A stretch of 64,000 nt of DNA from Chrysomallon squamiferum (taxonomy: Eukaryota > Mollusca > Gastropoda > Neomphalida > Peltospiridae): assembly GCA_012295275.1 (NCBI GenBank), contig CM022666.1, positions 5,670,850 through 5,734,849 on the forward strand, read 5' to 3'. The position numbers and the translations under genes are program-made. Numbering within the stretch: position 1 is the stretch's first letter; each line of letters begins with the position of its first letter. Positions 54,107 to 64,000 of the stretch are shown piece after piece. The notes beneath the pieces were generated by a model, which saw only the letters and a program-made list of their open reading frames with translations, did no database searches and had not been told where the DNA came from.

Positions 54107-57100
54107 CTCATGCATTCAATGCAATAACTACAAGGTTTCTTTAAGCTTGTTTTTGAATTACTGGTTTGCTTAATGTAATTTTTTATTTATGAAGTCCATG
54201 TCATGTTTTTTCCTTCTTTCTTTTAGTATTCCAGAGAGACTGACAGATCCCTGGCCACAGCAAGACTTGAAAACAGAATGAATATGTTTTCTATTTATCC
54301 AGAAATGAGGGTAAGATCTGACAGTTCAGAAATTAAAATAATCATTTTTTTAAAGCTTATTTATTTTATAATAGATTATGATACCTGAATGAACAGTTTT
54401 GTAAAATGTCTATTGAAAAAATAATAAAGAAAAAAAACAACATTAATGGTTTTAAGAATATATGTCAAATCATTCTTTTCATTATATTTTATTTTTCTTT
54501 ATTTTTATTTTTCATTTTTTTCATTTGAAAACAAATTGTTTAACAATTTGAAAAAAAGGACAGAAGAAATTAAATAAAATAAAGTAAAAAAAAATGAAAA
54601 TAATGTGAAATAAGCTATTAAAAGTGAAATTATTACTCAAAATAAAGCCTCCCAAAAAAGTAAAAAGGAAAGTAAAAATAAAGTGAATTCAAAAATAATA
54701 AAAAGTAAAATAAAATTAAGAAAAAAATAGGATAAAAAAAACGGGGAAAAAACAAACCAAAAAACTGAATGTAAAATAAAAGATAAAGGTATGATAAAGT
54801 AAATTAAAATCGTAAAATAAAGAAAAAATAACTATAGAAAAAAAAAAATAAGCAAAAATAACAATGTAAGTATAATAAATTAAATTAAAATAAAAATAAA
54901 AAGTAATTTGAGGTAAAAAGTTCAGTATTTCAAATAAATAAATAAACAAACCAATGAATCAAATCTCTGTAAAAACAAATTTTAACCTCAGTGAAATGGC
55001 ATCACATTTCATAAACTTGAAGACACTTAAATTTGGTGTTTTCATTTCTAGAGATGTGTTGATGATGATGAGGAAGACGATGTCATCGAGAGTGAGATTG
55101 ATTTGTTTCCTGCAACAGACGCTGAGAGATTCTGCTTAGAACTTGAACAGTTCCGTCTCAAACTACAAGTCAATCTCGCAGAAGAAGGTCAAGGACACAA
55201 AATCTGTAATGTAAGATAAAAAACTATAATTTGCTTTAATCTGTTATCGGGTAGATTCCTCTGTAATAGAAAAGTAAGGATATTTAATGTTTTGTTCATC
55301 AAGTTGCTACACACATTATCAGGAAGATAATAGTATCATATAGGCTTTACAGAGAGAGAGAGAGACAGAGAGAGAGAGGCAGAGACAGAGACAGAGACAG
55401 AGACAGAGACAGAGAGAGAGACAGAAAGAGAAAGATGTATTCACCATTGATCCTGAGTGGGATAAATCTGATATCTTAAGACAGTAACTGGTTGTTTCTT
55501 TTGTCCTGCAATCTTAAAAGATACAAAATTAAATGTAATTAACTGTTTTATTTCTCAACTCACTTTCTCTCAACAATACACATACTGATTTTGTTTTTGC
55601 TTAAGTAACAACAGTTTATTTGTTTAACATAACGTATTGCTATATTAATTTTATTGTTATACTAACATCATAATAATTAGTTACAATACATCAACTCTTA
55701 TTTTCTTTTCCAGCCTGAACCGTTTTTCATCTCATTTGCGCTGTACGATGCCAAGGAGGGTAGAAAGATCTCTGAAGACTTCTTTGTCGATCCGAACGAA
55801 CCAGAAATCAGCGGAATGATTCCAAACGATTTACAGCAAGCCGCTGATCACCTGCATTCTGTGGAAGGGAAAAGTAACTCTCCCGATTTACACGGATTGA
55901 AAGACGACTGGCTGAAGTCAAAGAAACGAAAGGTAATTTTAAACTTTTGTAAAAACTTTAAAAAAAAAAAAAAAAACATTTAATAAAATTTCTATCTGAG
56001 TTATTTCCAGGTTTTGTTTTGTTTAGGGTTAATGTGGAATTTTTTTAACCTCGTTAATTTAAAAAAAAAAGATTTATTATTAGTTGTCATGATTTTTTTT
56101 TTATTTACTTTTTATTATAATAATCATTGTACCCTGAATGGTAACAGAATAGCCCTTATTTTACTGTGAATTTTTATTGATCCATTACAATGAATCACCA
56201 TAGATGAAATTTTTTTTTAAAATTATAATAATATATTATTAGTTTGTTTCTGAACAATTCTTAGTGTCTAATTTATTTAACAGAAATACTAATACATTAT
56301 TGATTTCATTCTGAAATATTTCTAATGTTATTTAATTTAGTTTTAATGTTTTGTTTTTAATTTCATTCTTAATTATTTCCAGGGTCTATTTTATCTAGTT
56401 TTATTCTAATATATTATTAATTTCATTTGTAATTATTTCTAATATCTATCTTATCTAGTTTTATATCTGATATATTATTAATTTCATTCTGAATTATTTC
56501 CAGGGTCTATTTATTTTTTGTTTTAATCTAATATAATATTAATTTCATTCTGAATTATTTCCAGGGTCTATTTTATTTAATTTTAATTTAATATATTATT
56601 AACTTCATTGTGAATTATTTCCAGGGTCTATTTTATTTAATTTTAATCTAATATATTATTAACTTCATTGTGAATTATTTCAAGGGTCTTATTTTATTTA
56701 ATTTTAATCTAATATATTATTAACTTCATTGTGAATTATTTCCAGGGTCTTTTTTTTTTAAATTTTAATCTAATATATTATTAACTTCATTGTGAATTAT
56801 TTCCAGGGTCTGTTTTCTGTGATACAAAGACACTCAGAGATCTACCTGGTGGCGAAGATAGAGAAAGTTCTGCAGGGCAGTGTGTCGCAGTGTGTCGAAC
56901 CCTACGTTCGCGTCACTGACCCTCGTGTGGCATCCAAAGTACATCGTCAGATGAAGCAGTTTTGTACTCACATAGGTCACCACAGGATGCCGTTTGGCTG
57001 GTCTGCAAGGTCAGTGATCTCATTTGCATATTCTCTAGTCCAGTGGTTAAAATGCTGTTTATTCGAAGTTCTAATTTGCATATTCTCTGGTTAAAGTTGT

Positions 57101-60100
57101 CGTAGATCTGTTTTGCAGTGGAGCAGGCTGTTGTTCTAAGGTTAAATTGTGTGACTGGTCAGTGGATCAGTACTTCTCAGGGTCCCTGCTGGTCTCTCAG
57201 TTAAATGAGCACTTATTGGAATGGGTAAAAGCTGAGGAGTATTGATTCATTCTATCATTTTGCCAGGTATCAGGATTGTTCTCCAGTCCATTCATAAGAA
57301 GATATTAGCAGTCTGATAACTCAGTGATTACTTACACACTAACCTTTATTATTTTTCTGGTGACAGTATTTTGAAATCACATAAATTAATAACTGACTTG
57401 CCATTTCTGAAATATACTTAAGTAAATACAGATTATTTGTTTGTTTGTTTGTCTATTTATTTATTTAAATTAAAACAGAATATTGTTATCTAACATCAGG
57501 TTTTTTTCGGACTAAATTCTTTGAAATTTTACACTTTATTTAATATTTCATTATCTTTTAAATTTAAAAAAAAATAAAAAAAAGTATTTCATTTGAAGTA
57601 TTTGTAACTTGTTTTAATTTTTGTTATTATAAACTTACATTTAATCGCTTAGTTTTATGTGTATAAATTCCATTCAGAGAAATTTTTAACTTGGTGATTT
57701 CAAATTATTTTAAATGTTTTTATTTGTCCAGGAATCTGACATCTTCTGCATCAGGAACCTGGGATCTGCCCATCTACAAGCAGGACAGCGTCAAAATGAC
57801 TCAGGAGGAGATTATTCGCATGCTTCAGGATATCAGAAAGTGAGTTTGACTCAGGAGTTTTCTGTTTTTCTGTTTTAGGAAAAATGGTTTCCTGATTTTA
57901 ATTTACAGTATATTATTGTGCAAATGATTAAAATGAATTTCATACATTCTTTTATGAATGAGTAAGATCTCCTTTGCTCGTTATAGAATAATATTAATTT
58001 CCTTGAATAGATTTTTGTAAATTTTATTGTTAAGAACATTAAAAATACATTTTAATATGATATTAATGGAATAGATTTTTGTACAAACAATTGGTTGTTA
58101 ACAACATTATAAATATATTTTAATATCATATTAATTTGCATGAACAGATTTTTGTACAAATAAATGATTGTTAAGAACATTAAAATAAATTTTAATATAT
58201 TAATTTGCTTGAATAGATTTTTGTATAAATAAATACATGTCTAATGCCACTTTCACCTATTTTAATATAAACAGATATCTAGTGTCTTTATTATTATTTT
58301 TGTAATAGAGGACATTCAGATATCATCCATATTGTCTTTTTATAATGATGACAAAGTATACTCTCTTTTAACACTTAAATAACCTTAAGTAATATTTTAT
58401 CCATCATTGCAGAGGTGTTTCATTTGTAAATTTGGTTATTTATATTAATATATATTTAAAAAAACAAAACAAAAATTTCCTTTCTGTTTCAGGCCAGAAA
58501 AGTTAAAACTACAAGTGATTCCTGGAATCTTCAGAGTCAAGTTTCATAAGCTCGAATCTGGTGCTAGTATAGCAAGTACGTTTTAAAAATGGTCTTAAAA
58601 AAAAAAAAGCCAAAAAAAATTTAAAAAAATTAATTCAAGTAAAATAGATGAAAATAATGAATGAATTAAAAAATATATAAATAAATAAGTAAAAGTAAAT
58701 AACAAACAGGCTTGACTTTTTTCTGTGCACAACTGAATGAGGCAACTGCTACTGCTACTTCTGTTTCTACAACTACTACTTCTACAACTTCTACTACTAC
58801 TACTACTAGTACTAATAAAAGAATAATATAGTATTTTTTAAACTTCCATATATAAGTGGGATGCTATTCAATTATTATTCTGAAACAATATAATTTCTCG
58901 ATTGTTGTATTCTGGAATGTTCTACATTGTATTTAGAATATTCTGGGTTGTTTGTGTAAAATATATATATATAATTTTTGGATTATTTCAGGAATGATAT
59001 TTTTGGGGTCCTTTTCAAAAAAACAAAACAATTATTAGTCTGTTTTAAAATTATTATTGTTATGCTTTTCATTAATTACTCTTTACAGTATTGACTTCGG
59101 TTTAACAAACTTCAAATTTGTTTTAATTTTTTTTTTAATTTTTTTTTTTTTTAAATTACAGATGCAGTTTCTTCATCTCTAGTACCCATCCTTCCATTTC
59201 CTAACCCACCGACACATGTACCCACCTTTGAAGTGGAGGAGTTCCCGCCTGAACGTGCCTCACTATGCAGTACCTTCAGTTTCTATCGCAACAATCTTTA
59301 TGTCTACCCTCTTCAGCTGAAGTACGATGCCCAGAAGTCTTTTCCGAAGGTTAGTTTTTTTATATTTATTTTATACGTTATTATTTTTTTAATATTTGTT
59401 TTGTGCTTTATTATTTTTTTAATATTTTGTACGTTATTATATTTATTTTATTCTTTATTATTTGTATATATTTGTTTTGTATTTTATTATTTTTATATCT
59501 GTTTTATACCTTCTTATTTGTATTGGTTGTGTACTTTTATTATTTTTGTATTTATTTTATGCTTTGTTATTATTTTTTAATATTTTATTTTGTGCTTTAT
59601 TACTTTTTATATTTATTTTGTACTTTATTATTATTATTTTTTACTTTATGATTTTTTTATACTTTATTATTTTTGTAGTTATTTTATGTTTTATTATTTT
59701 TATATTTATTTTATATTTTGCTATTTTTTTTTATATTTATTTTATTATTTTATACTTCACTATTTTTTATGTTTATTTTATACTTTACTATCTTTTGCAC
59801 ACACAGTTCATAAATACAACATTACATGCATTAATCTATCAATAACCTAACTGCCTGCCTGTATTATATTTCTTTGTCTTCATCCATCCATCCATGTTTT
59901 TATTTATTTCATAGGCAAGAAACATTGCTTGCTCTATAGAAGTTCGAGATTCTGATGATGTGTCTGCTGTCCCAGTCAAGGTAGATAACTCTTTAAATTC
60001 TAGAGGGGAAAAAAGGTATCATTCAGAATAATTCAGATATAAATTAATTATGTAAGGACTGAAAATGTACACATTCATTCTCATACTCAAAATGTTGATA

Positions 60101-61741
60101 GATATCAATTTTAAATAAAACTATTTATATTTGTTATTTTTGGTTTATATATGCACTTATACAAATTGTGTGTGGATGTGAGAGTGAGTATGTATAGGTG
60201 TTTGTGTGTGTGTGTGTGTGTGAGTGTGAGTGAGTGAGTGAGTGTGAGTGTGAGTGTGTGTGTAAGAGAGAGACCAACTCATAAATACCCACCAGATGTC
60301 TGTTCTGATCTCTATTAACAAGAGTTAATGGTAACTTCCACTATTTCTGACAGACTGGATTATGTATGTAATTTTGGTTCATCATTTTACAGTGCATCTA
60401 TGGCCGTCCAGGGATTTCAGTGTTTACAACAGTAGCAACTACAACTGTTACTCACCATGTTTCCACCCCGGTCTACACAGAAGAGGTAAGAAAATTATTT
60501 GTAAATAAGTTATCAGATATTTATTTTCATATTTGGGGTGATGTAATAGTAAATAAAGAGAAAACAGAAAAAGTAAAATTATATTGAATAATAAAGAAAA
60601 AGTCCAAATTTAAGATGTGAAAAAAGATCAGTGTATATTTAATTTTCGATTACTTTACCATTATTTCAAAATAATTTATTTCAGTGACTTAATAATTCCA
60701 TGACATCATGACATTTGTTTAACATAATTAATGTTTCCATAACATTGGTTTTTGTCTATGACATCATCATTATGTTTCTATAATGTCATCATGTATTTTA
60801 TAACATCATTATAACATTTCTGTGACATCACAATATCTCATGACATCATTTTATTACTGTCACATCATATATTTATGTGCCATAAGTGTTGGATTTCAGT
60901 GACATCACTACATTTCGTGATATCATTTTGTTTCTATGACATCATTTTTATATTTCTTTGCCATTGCTTTGTTTCCATGACATCACTGCATTTCTATGAC
61001 ATCATCGTATTTCTATAATAGGTGAAAGTTCTGCTTCCAACACACATCCACGACAAACATCACTTGCTGTTCAAGTTCTATCATGTCAGTTGCGAGGGTT
61101 CCAAAACAGCAAATCGTAGTTCTGGGTCGTCAATTAAGAAAAAAGACAATATTGAAATACCAATTGGATTTGCCTGGATGCCACTTCTAGTTGATGGGAG
61201 GTTAGTTTTGAAATAATATAAATAGTAATGATAATGATAGTGATGATGGTAACATTAATAATAATAACAGTGATTATAATATAATGATACTAATATTAAT
61301 AATCATCATCATATTGATAATAATACTAAATATTATATAATAAAGTAAATTAATAATACTAAATATTATATAATAAAGTAAATTAATAATACTAAATATT
61401 ATATAATAAAGTAAATAATAATAATAATTATTATAATAAAATACAAATAAATAACTAAATAAATAACAATAATAATAAATAACTAGAACAAGAACACTTG
61501 CAGAAGTAACCAAAATAACAACAGTGAGTTTGTTTTCTGATTTAAATATTAAAATGAATACAGAAAATGATTGTGTGTGTGTGTGTGTGTGTATGAAATC
61601 AGAATAATGAAAAATAAATAAAAATGAAATGATATTTAGAAATAACTTTTATTTTTAGAAAGAAATGCATAACTTGTTTGGTTTTATTGATTTAGTTTCA
61701 TTTAATCTTTTTTTTCTTTCATTCTTCATTTCTTTATTTCT

Positions 61742-61813
<72 letters not shown>

Positions 61814-62885
61814 TATTTCTTTATTTATTTGCAGAGTGGCAGTGGGAGACAGACAGATCAGTGTGTCTAGTAATTTACCACCAGGCTACTTAAACCACGA
61901 AACTCTTGGACTGGGACGAGGAGTAAATATTTTTTTAAATACAGTTTTTTTCCATTACTCTTATAAAATTGTTTCCATCCTTTTCCAAAAAAATTTTAAA
62001 ATTAATATTCATCCTTCATTGAAATTTATATGGATTCTAACTCGATTAAATAACATATTTTTAATTCAAAAAATTATTAAGAAAAAACGTTATCTTTTTT
62101 TAAAATTCAGGTACTCATATAAAGTGGATGTTTATATTTTGTTGAAAATAATATTCACTCTTTTATTGACATTTTTCTGGATCATATATAATTTGATTAC
62201 ATAATGTATTTTTAATTTAAATAATAATAAATAAAAACAAATAAATGTTTTTTATTTTTCAGAATGCAGGACCTGATATAAAGTGGGTAGATGGTGGCAA
62301 ACAGCTGTTTAAAATTCATCTCAGACTGATGTCAACAATCTACACACAGGTTAAAAATTTGTTGGTTTTTTTTGCTTTTTATTTTTAATTTATTTTTTTA
62401 TCTGTTGTGGCTAAATGAATTGAAAAGGTTTCTATCTTCAAGAAACATAAAAATTAAAAATAAAAATTACAATAAATAAATAAAATATAATACACCCTCA
62501 TTAAAAAGAAGACACCTCAAGATTATCAAATGCTGAAATATGTGCTCTCCTGTTTATGAGAAGGTGCATATAAAAGATCCTTTTGCTGCTAATCAGGAAA
62601 GAGTAACCCACTGTGAGGTGGCAACTGTGGATTTCTTTTGTCATAATCCAGGTATTAATAATTTCTGTCTTTTGACATAAACAATATATATTGAATAAAA
62701 CACCTCTGACATTAATATTTTAATTGGTAAATAAATTTAATTAATTTTAAGTTAACAGGTTTAATTGTAATTAAATTCTGATGATTTTTTAGGATCAGCA
62801 TCTACACAATTTCTTCCAAGTGTGTCAGAAGATAGAGACTGGGCAGGGAGCACCTGTTGACCTCAACAGCATCAACAAACTCAAG
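39150..62885 (+). CDS. DOCK9: DOCK9/10/11-type (zizimin, DOCK-D) Rho-family guanine-nucleotide exchange factor, N-terminal part
   Basis: 21 exons join in phase to 859 codons and continue past the window: 39150-39248, 45491-45613, 50385-50557, 51196-51265, 51943-52038, 52800-52931, 53174-53339, 53864-53931, 54227-54310, 55052-55210, 55714-55932, 56807-57009, 57732-57839, 58493-58575, 59162-59349, 59915-59980, 60393-60485, 61022-61200, 61835-61922, 62263-62349 and 62793-62885. Order: DOCK-C/D N-terminal domain (about 34-131), PH domain (about 167-275), linker with the [16 protein letters not shown] segment, then DHR-1/C2 (about 630-800). DOCK-D proteins activate Cdc42/Rac through a C-terminal DHR-2 domain, which lies beyond the window. 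The PH domain is the mark of the DOCK-D subgroup. Vertebrates have three paralogues, so the symbol denotes the group, not a strict orthologue. The start was chosen because the first exon aligns with DOCK9/11 N-termini. Confidence 0.96.
41620..42770. repeat. Degenerate tandem duplication in DOCK intron 1
   Basis: Landmarks recur in the same order. ACATTTCAATACAGTCACCT (about 41716) matches ACATTTCAATATGGTCACCT (about 42282), and TTACCTGTCAAAATAATATA (about 41861) matches TTACCTGGCAAAATAATAAA (about 42661). The second unit carries about 235 extra bases. It has no coding content. Confidence 0.7.
44504..44734 (+). mobile_element. Mariner-like miniature element with transposase C-terminal remnant
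   Basis: Perfect inverted termini (CTGGCCCAAAAGTAGGTTTA.. and its complement, about 30 bases) are flanked by TA. Inside, about 23 codons read like the last residues of a Tc1/mariner transposase (VLERFEEHC, then EGGHFEHL) followed by TGA. It is therefore an internally deleted derivative that kept the 3' end of its gene. Confidence 0.8.
45491..51265 (+). CDS. DOCK9: DOCK exons 2-4 (DOCK-C/D N-terminal domain)
   Basis: Exons 45491-45613, 50385-50557 and 51196-51265 encode residues 34-155. Features include [30 protein letters not shown] and [18 protein letters not shown], all aligned with vertebrate DOCK9/10/11. An acidic stretch ([11 protein letters not shown]) closes the block before the PH domain. 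Confidence 0.95.
47495..47945. repeat. 47-bp minisatellite in DOCK intron 2
   Basis: About six near-identical head-to-tail units (GGATAAGAGAATGGAAAGGT.. then GTTTGTAAAGTGGGAGGGGT..) lie at about 47640-47900, with degenerate copies on both sides. The G-rich strand is plus. A 116-codon minus ORF over it is a repeat artefact. Confidence 0.9.
51266..51942. repeat. DOCK intron 4, almost wholly simple repeat
   Basis: From donor to acceptor the intron is (TTTA)n passing into a long (ATT)n tract (about 51663-51890) and then TTATTG units, with the acceptor ACATATTTTCAG at the end. Polyisoleucine and polyasparagine ORFs here are artefacts. Confidence 0.9.
51943..53339 (+). CDS. DOCK9: DOCK exons 5-7 (PH domain)
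   Basis: Exons 51943-52038, 52800-52931 and 53174-53339 encode residues 156-286. The PH pattern is clear: [36 protein letters not shown] and the C-terminal helix [13 protein letters not shown] with its invariant Trp. It is expected to bind phosphoinositides at the membrane. Exon 5's donor (AAG|GTTTCA) is weak. Confidence 0.95.
52440..52640. repeat. (ATCT)n microsatellite in DOCK intron 5
   Basis: A tetranucleotide tract with GTTT and GTCT interruptions, 160 bases before the exon 6 acceptor. Confidence 0.95.
53864..55932 (+). CDS. DOCK9: DOCK exons 8-11 (linker between PH and C2 regions)
   Basis: Exons 53864-53931, 54227-54310, 55052-55210 and 55714-55932 encode residues 287-463. They include an acidic stretch ([13 protein letters not shown]) and the block [20 protein letters not shown], which aligns with the vertebrate region starting PFFVTLSLFD. 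Donors and phases are consistent throughout. Confidence 0.93.
56325..56812. repeat. 60-bp minisatellite containing splice acceptors, before DOCK exon 12
   Basis: About eight units of roughly 60 bases each contain GAATTATTTCCAGGGTCT. The final one is the true acceptor of exon 12 (AG at 56805-56806) plus its first codons. Acceptor-like AGs recur near 56382, 56502, 56563, 56623 and 56743; one copy is mutated to CAAG (near 56683). Confidence 0.9.
56807..58575 (+). CDS. DOCK9: DOCK exons 12-14
   Basis: Exons 56807-57009, 57732-57839 and 58493-58575 encode residues 464-594. They contain [34 protein letters not shown] and a [17 protein letters not shown] segment, all shared with vertebrate DOCK-D proteins. 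Confidence 0.95.
59162..62885 (+). CDS. DOCK9: DOCK exons 15-21 (DHR-1/C2 domain and following)
   Basis: Exons 59162-59349, 59915-59980, 60393-60485, 61022-61200, 61835-61922, 62263-62349 and 62793-62885 encode residues 595-859. DHR-1 signatures are [56 protein letters not shown] and GFAWMPLL. Next come [20 protein letters not shown] and [12 protein letters not shown]-1 binds phosphoinositides in other DOCK proteins. The DHR-2 exchange domain lies to the right of the window. Confidence 0.95.
60690..61021. repeat. TGACATCA-rich degenerate array at DOCK exon 18 acceptor
   Basis: About twelve imperfect units of 20-30 bases carry TTTCTATGACATCATC. The last, ATCGTATTTCTATAATAG, supplies the acceptor of exon 18. 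The repeated TGACATCA is close to bZIP (CRE/AP-1-like) sites. Confidence 0.8.
61739..61816. repeat. (CTTT)n tract acting as polypyrimidine tract of DOCK exon 19
   Basis: A pure pyrimidine microsatellite ends about 18 bases before the acceptor TTATTTGCAG of exon 19. Confidence 0.9.
62530..62680. repeat. Fragment of a mollusc-type dispersed repeat
   Basis: The stretch GTGCATATAAAAGATCCTTT, then GCTGCTAATCAGGAAAGAGTA, then GTGAGGTGGCAAC.. resembles a repeat I remember as frequent in bivalve and gastropod genomes. It lies in the intron between DOCK exons 20 and 21. Family name not assigned. Confidence 0.5.
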
Positions 62886-63014
62886 GTGAGTTGTGTCCTA
62901 ATTTTTCATTGGATGAAATGCTGTTGGTTTGTAGAATGGCACATATCATTGGTTGGTTAGGATCAGCAGTGACTGGAATAACTCAGAAGCATTTTATTAT
63001 TATTGTTATTGTTA

Positions 63015-63071
<57 letters not shown>

Positions 63072-63227
63072 GTTGATTTAATGAAATCATCTATTTATCA
63101 TCTATTTTTTTAATTTTAATTTATTTATTTATTTTCTTTTTATTATTATCTGTTTTTTAATTTTACTTTTATTTATTTAATTTTATTTTTTATTATTATT
63201 ATTTTTTAATTTATTTATTTATTTTTA

Positions 63228-63274
<47 letters not shown>

Positions 63275-64000
63275 TTTATAATAAAGTCTTTAAAGTTAAA
63301 AAAAAGAAAAGGAGGGGAAAGAAATTAAGATTTTTATACCAAACTTTGGAAAACATATTTTAATTCTGTAAAATATATACTATTATATATTTTTTTTTTT
63401 TTTTAAAAGTGTATCTTAATCTATTTATATCAATTTTGCATGCCTGGGAATATGAGCATTTAGCATGTGCATTTTGCTGCATATGCATCTGGCATGAATG
63501 AGCCATATTTTAGAAGTGACATGCTTTTGACATCAGCATGATATTTTAGAAGGACATGAATTTGATTATGATAATGAAAAATGTTCTGGATTTTAGCGTG
63601 CATGATATTTTTGAAGTTTGTACTAATATTTCATTTACTAACCATTTTCAAATTAATATTTTAATTGGTTTTTTAGGGAAAGAAATTTATTTTTGATGTT
63701 TAATATTTTAATTGGTTTTTCAGGGGAAGAAATATATTTTTTAATGTTTAATATTTTTTTTTAAATTTTTTTATTTAATAACATTTTGGAGATCTCATAT
63801 CAAATATCTTTTAAAATGAAAAAGATGATTATAAGGGAAACTGAAAATTAAAAAAAAAAAAAAGCAAGGAACAAAAATTAATAATAACAATAATAAAAAA
63901 ATATATATATAATTAAGACAGTAATTAAAGTTTGTTTTCAATATATTATAAATTATGTCTTCTATATATTTTAATCTTCAAACAAAAATAAATAAATAAA
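62886..64000. other. DOCK intron 21 (incomplete)
   Basis: After the donor AAG|GTGAGT there is no further exon before the window ends. It contains (ATT)n tracts at about 62996-63070 and 63229-63270 and AT-rich unique sequence. Confidence 0.8.

Overview
The window is nuclear DNA from an invertebrate animal. It is AT-rich, packed with simple repeats, and its genes are split by GT-AG introns with small phased exons. A fragment of a dispersed repeat that I associate with mollusc genomes (about 62530-62680), together with the gene content, points to a lophotrochozoan, most likely a mollusc. The species cannot be named from this sequence.

Three genes are well supported. (1) A NIT-domain, membrane-spanning guanylate-cyclase-like protein on the minus strand. 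It is complete at 30602-35802 (eight coding exons, 759 codons; copy B) and nearly repeated at 5442-9420 (copy A, six of eight coding exons, two 1-nt deletions). (2) A secreted somatomedin-B plus XendoU endoribonuclease on the minus strand at 12632-25791 (six exons, 344 codons). Its signal-peptide exon is also present in the duplicate at 574-640. (3) The N-terminal 859 codons (21 exons) of a DOCK9/10/11-type (zizimin) guanine-nucleotide exchange factor on the plus strand at 39150-62885, running off the right edge.

Layout. 1-9981 is a near-identical copy of 25133-35060. It ends in 9982-10005, which matches an Oxford Nanopore ligation adapter, followed by exactly 200 N. Copy A may therefore be an unpolished redundant haplotig rather than a second gene. 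10209-12631 is the 3' flank of XendoU with a Tigger-like element. 12632-25791 is XendoU, whose 8.8-kb second intron holds a TTAA-flanked element and a nested coding-like region (20126-21179). 25792-30601 separates XendoU from the cyclase and carries an internally deleted Tigger element. 35803-39149 lies between the head-to-head cyclase and DOCK genes. 39150-64000 is DOCK, with introns made largely of microsatellites and minisatellites, several of which run into splice acceptors.

The most biologically notable point is the cyclase-like gene. Its fold motifs are clear, but several residues essential for homodimeric catalysis are replaced, so it is probably a pseudocyclase or one half of an obligate heterodimer. 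No functional link between XendoU, the cyclase and DOCK can be shown from sequence. They are simply neighbours.
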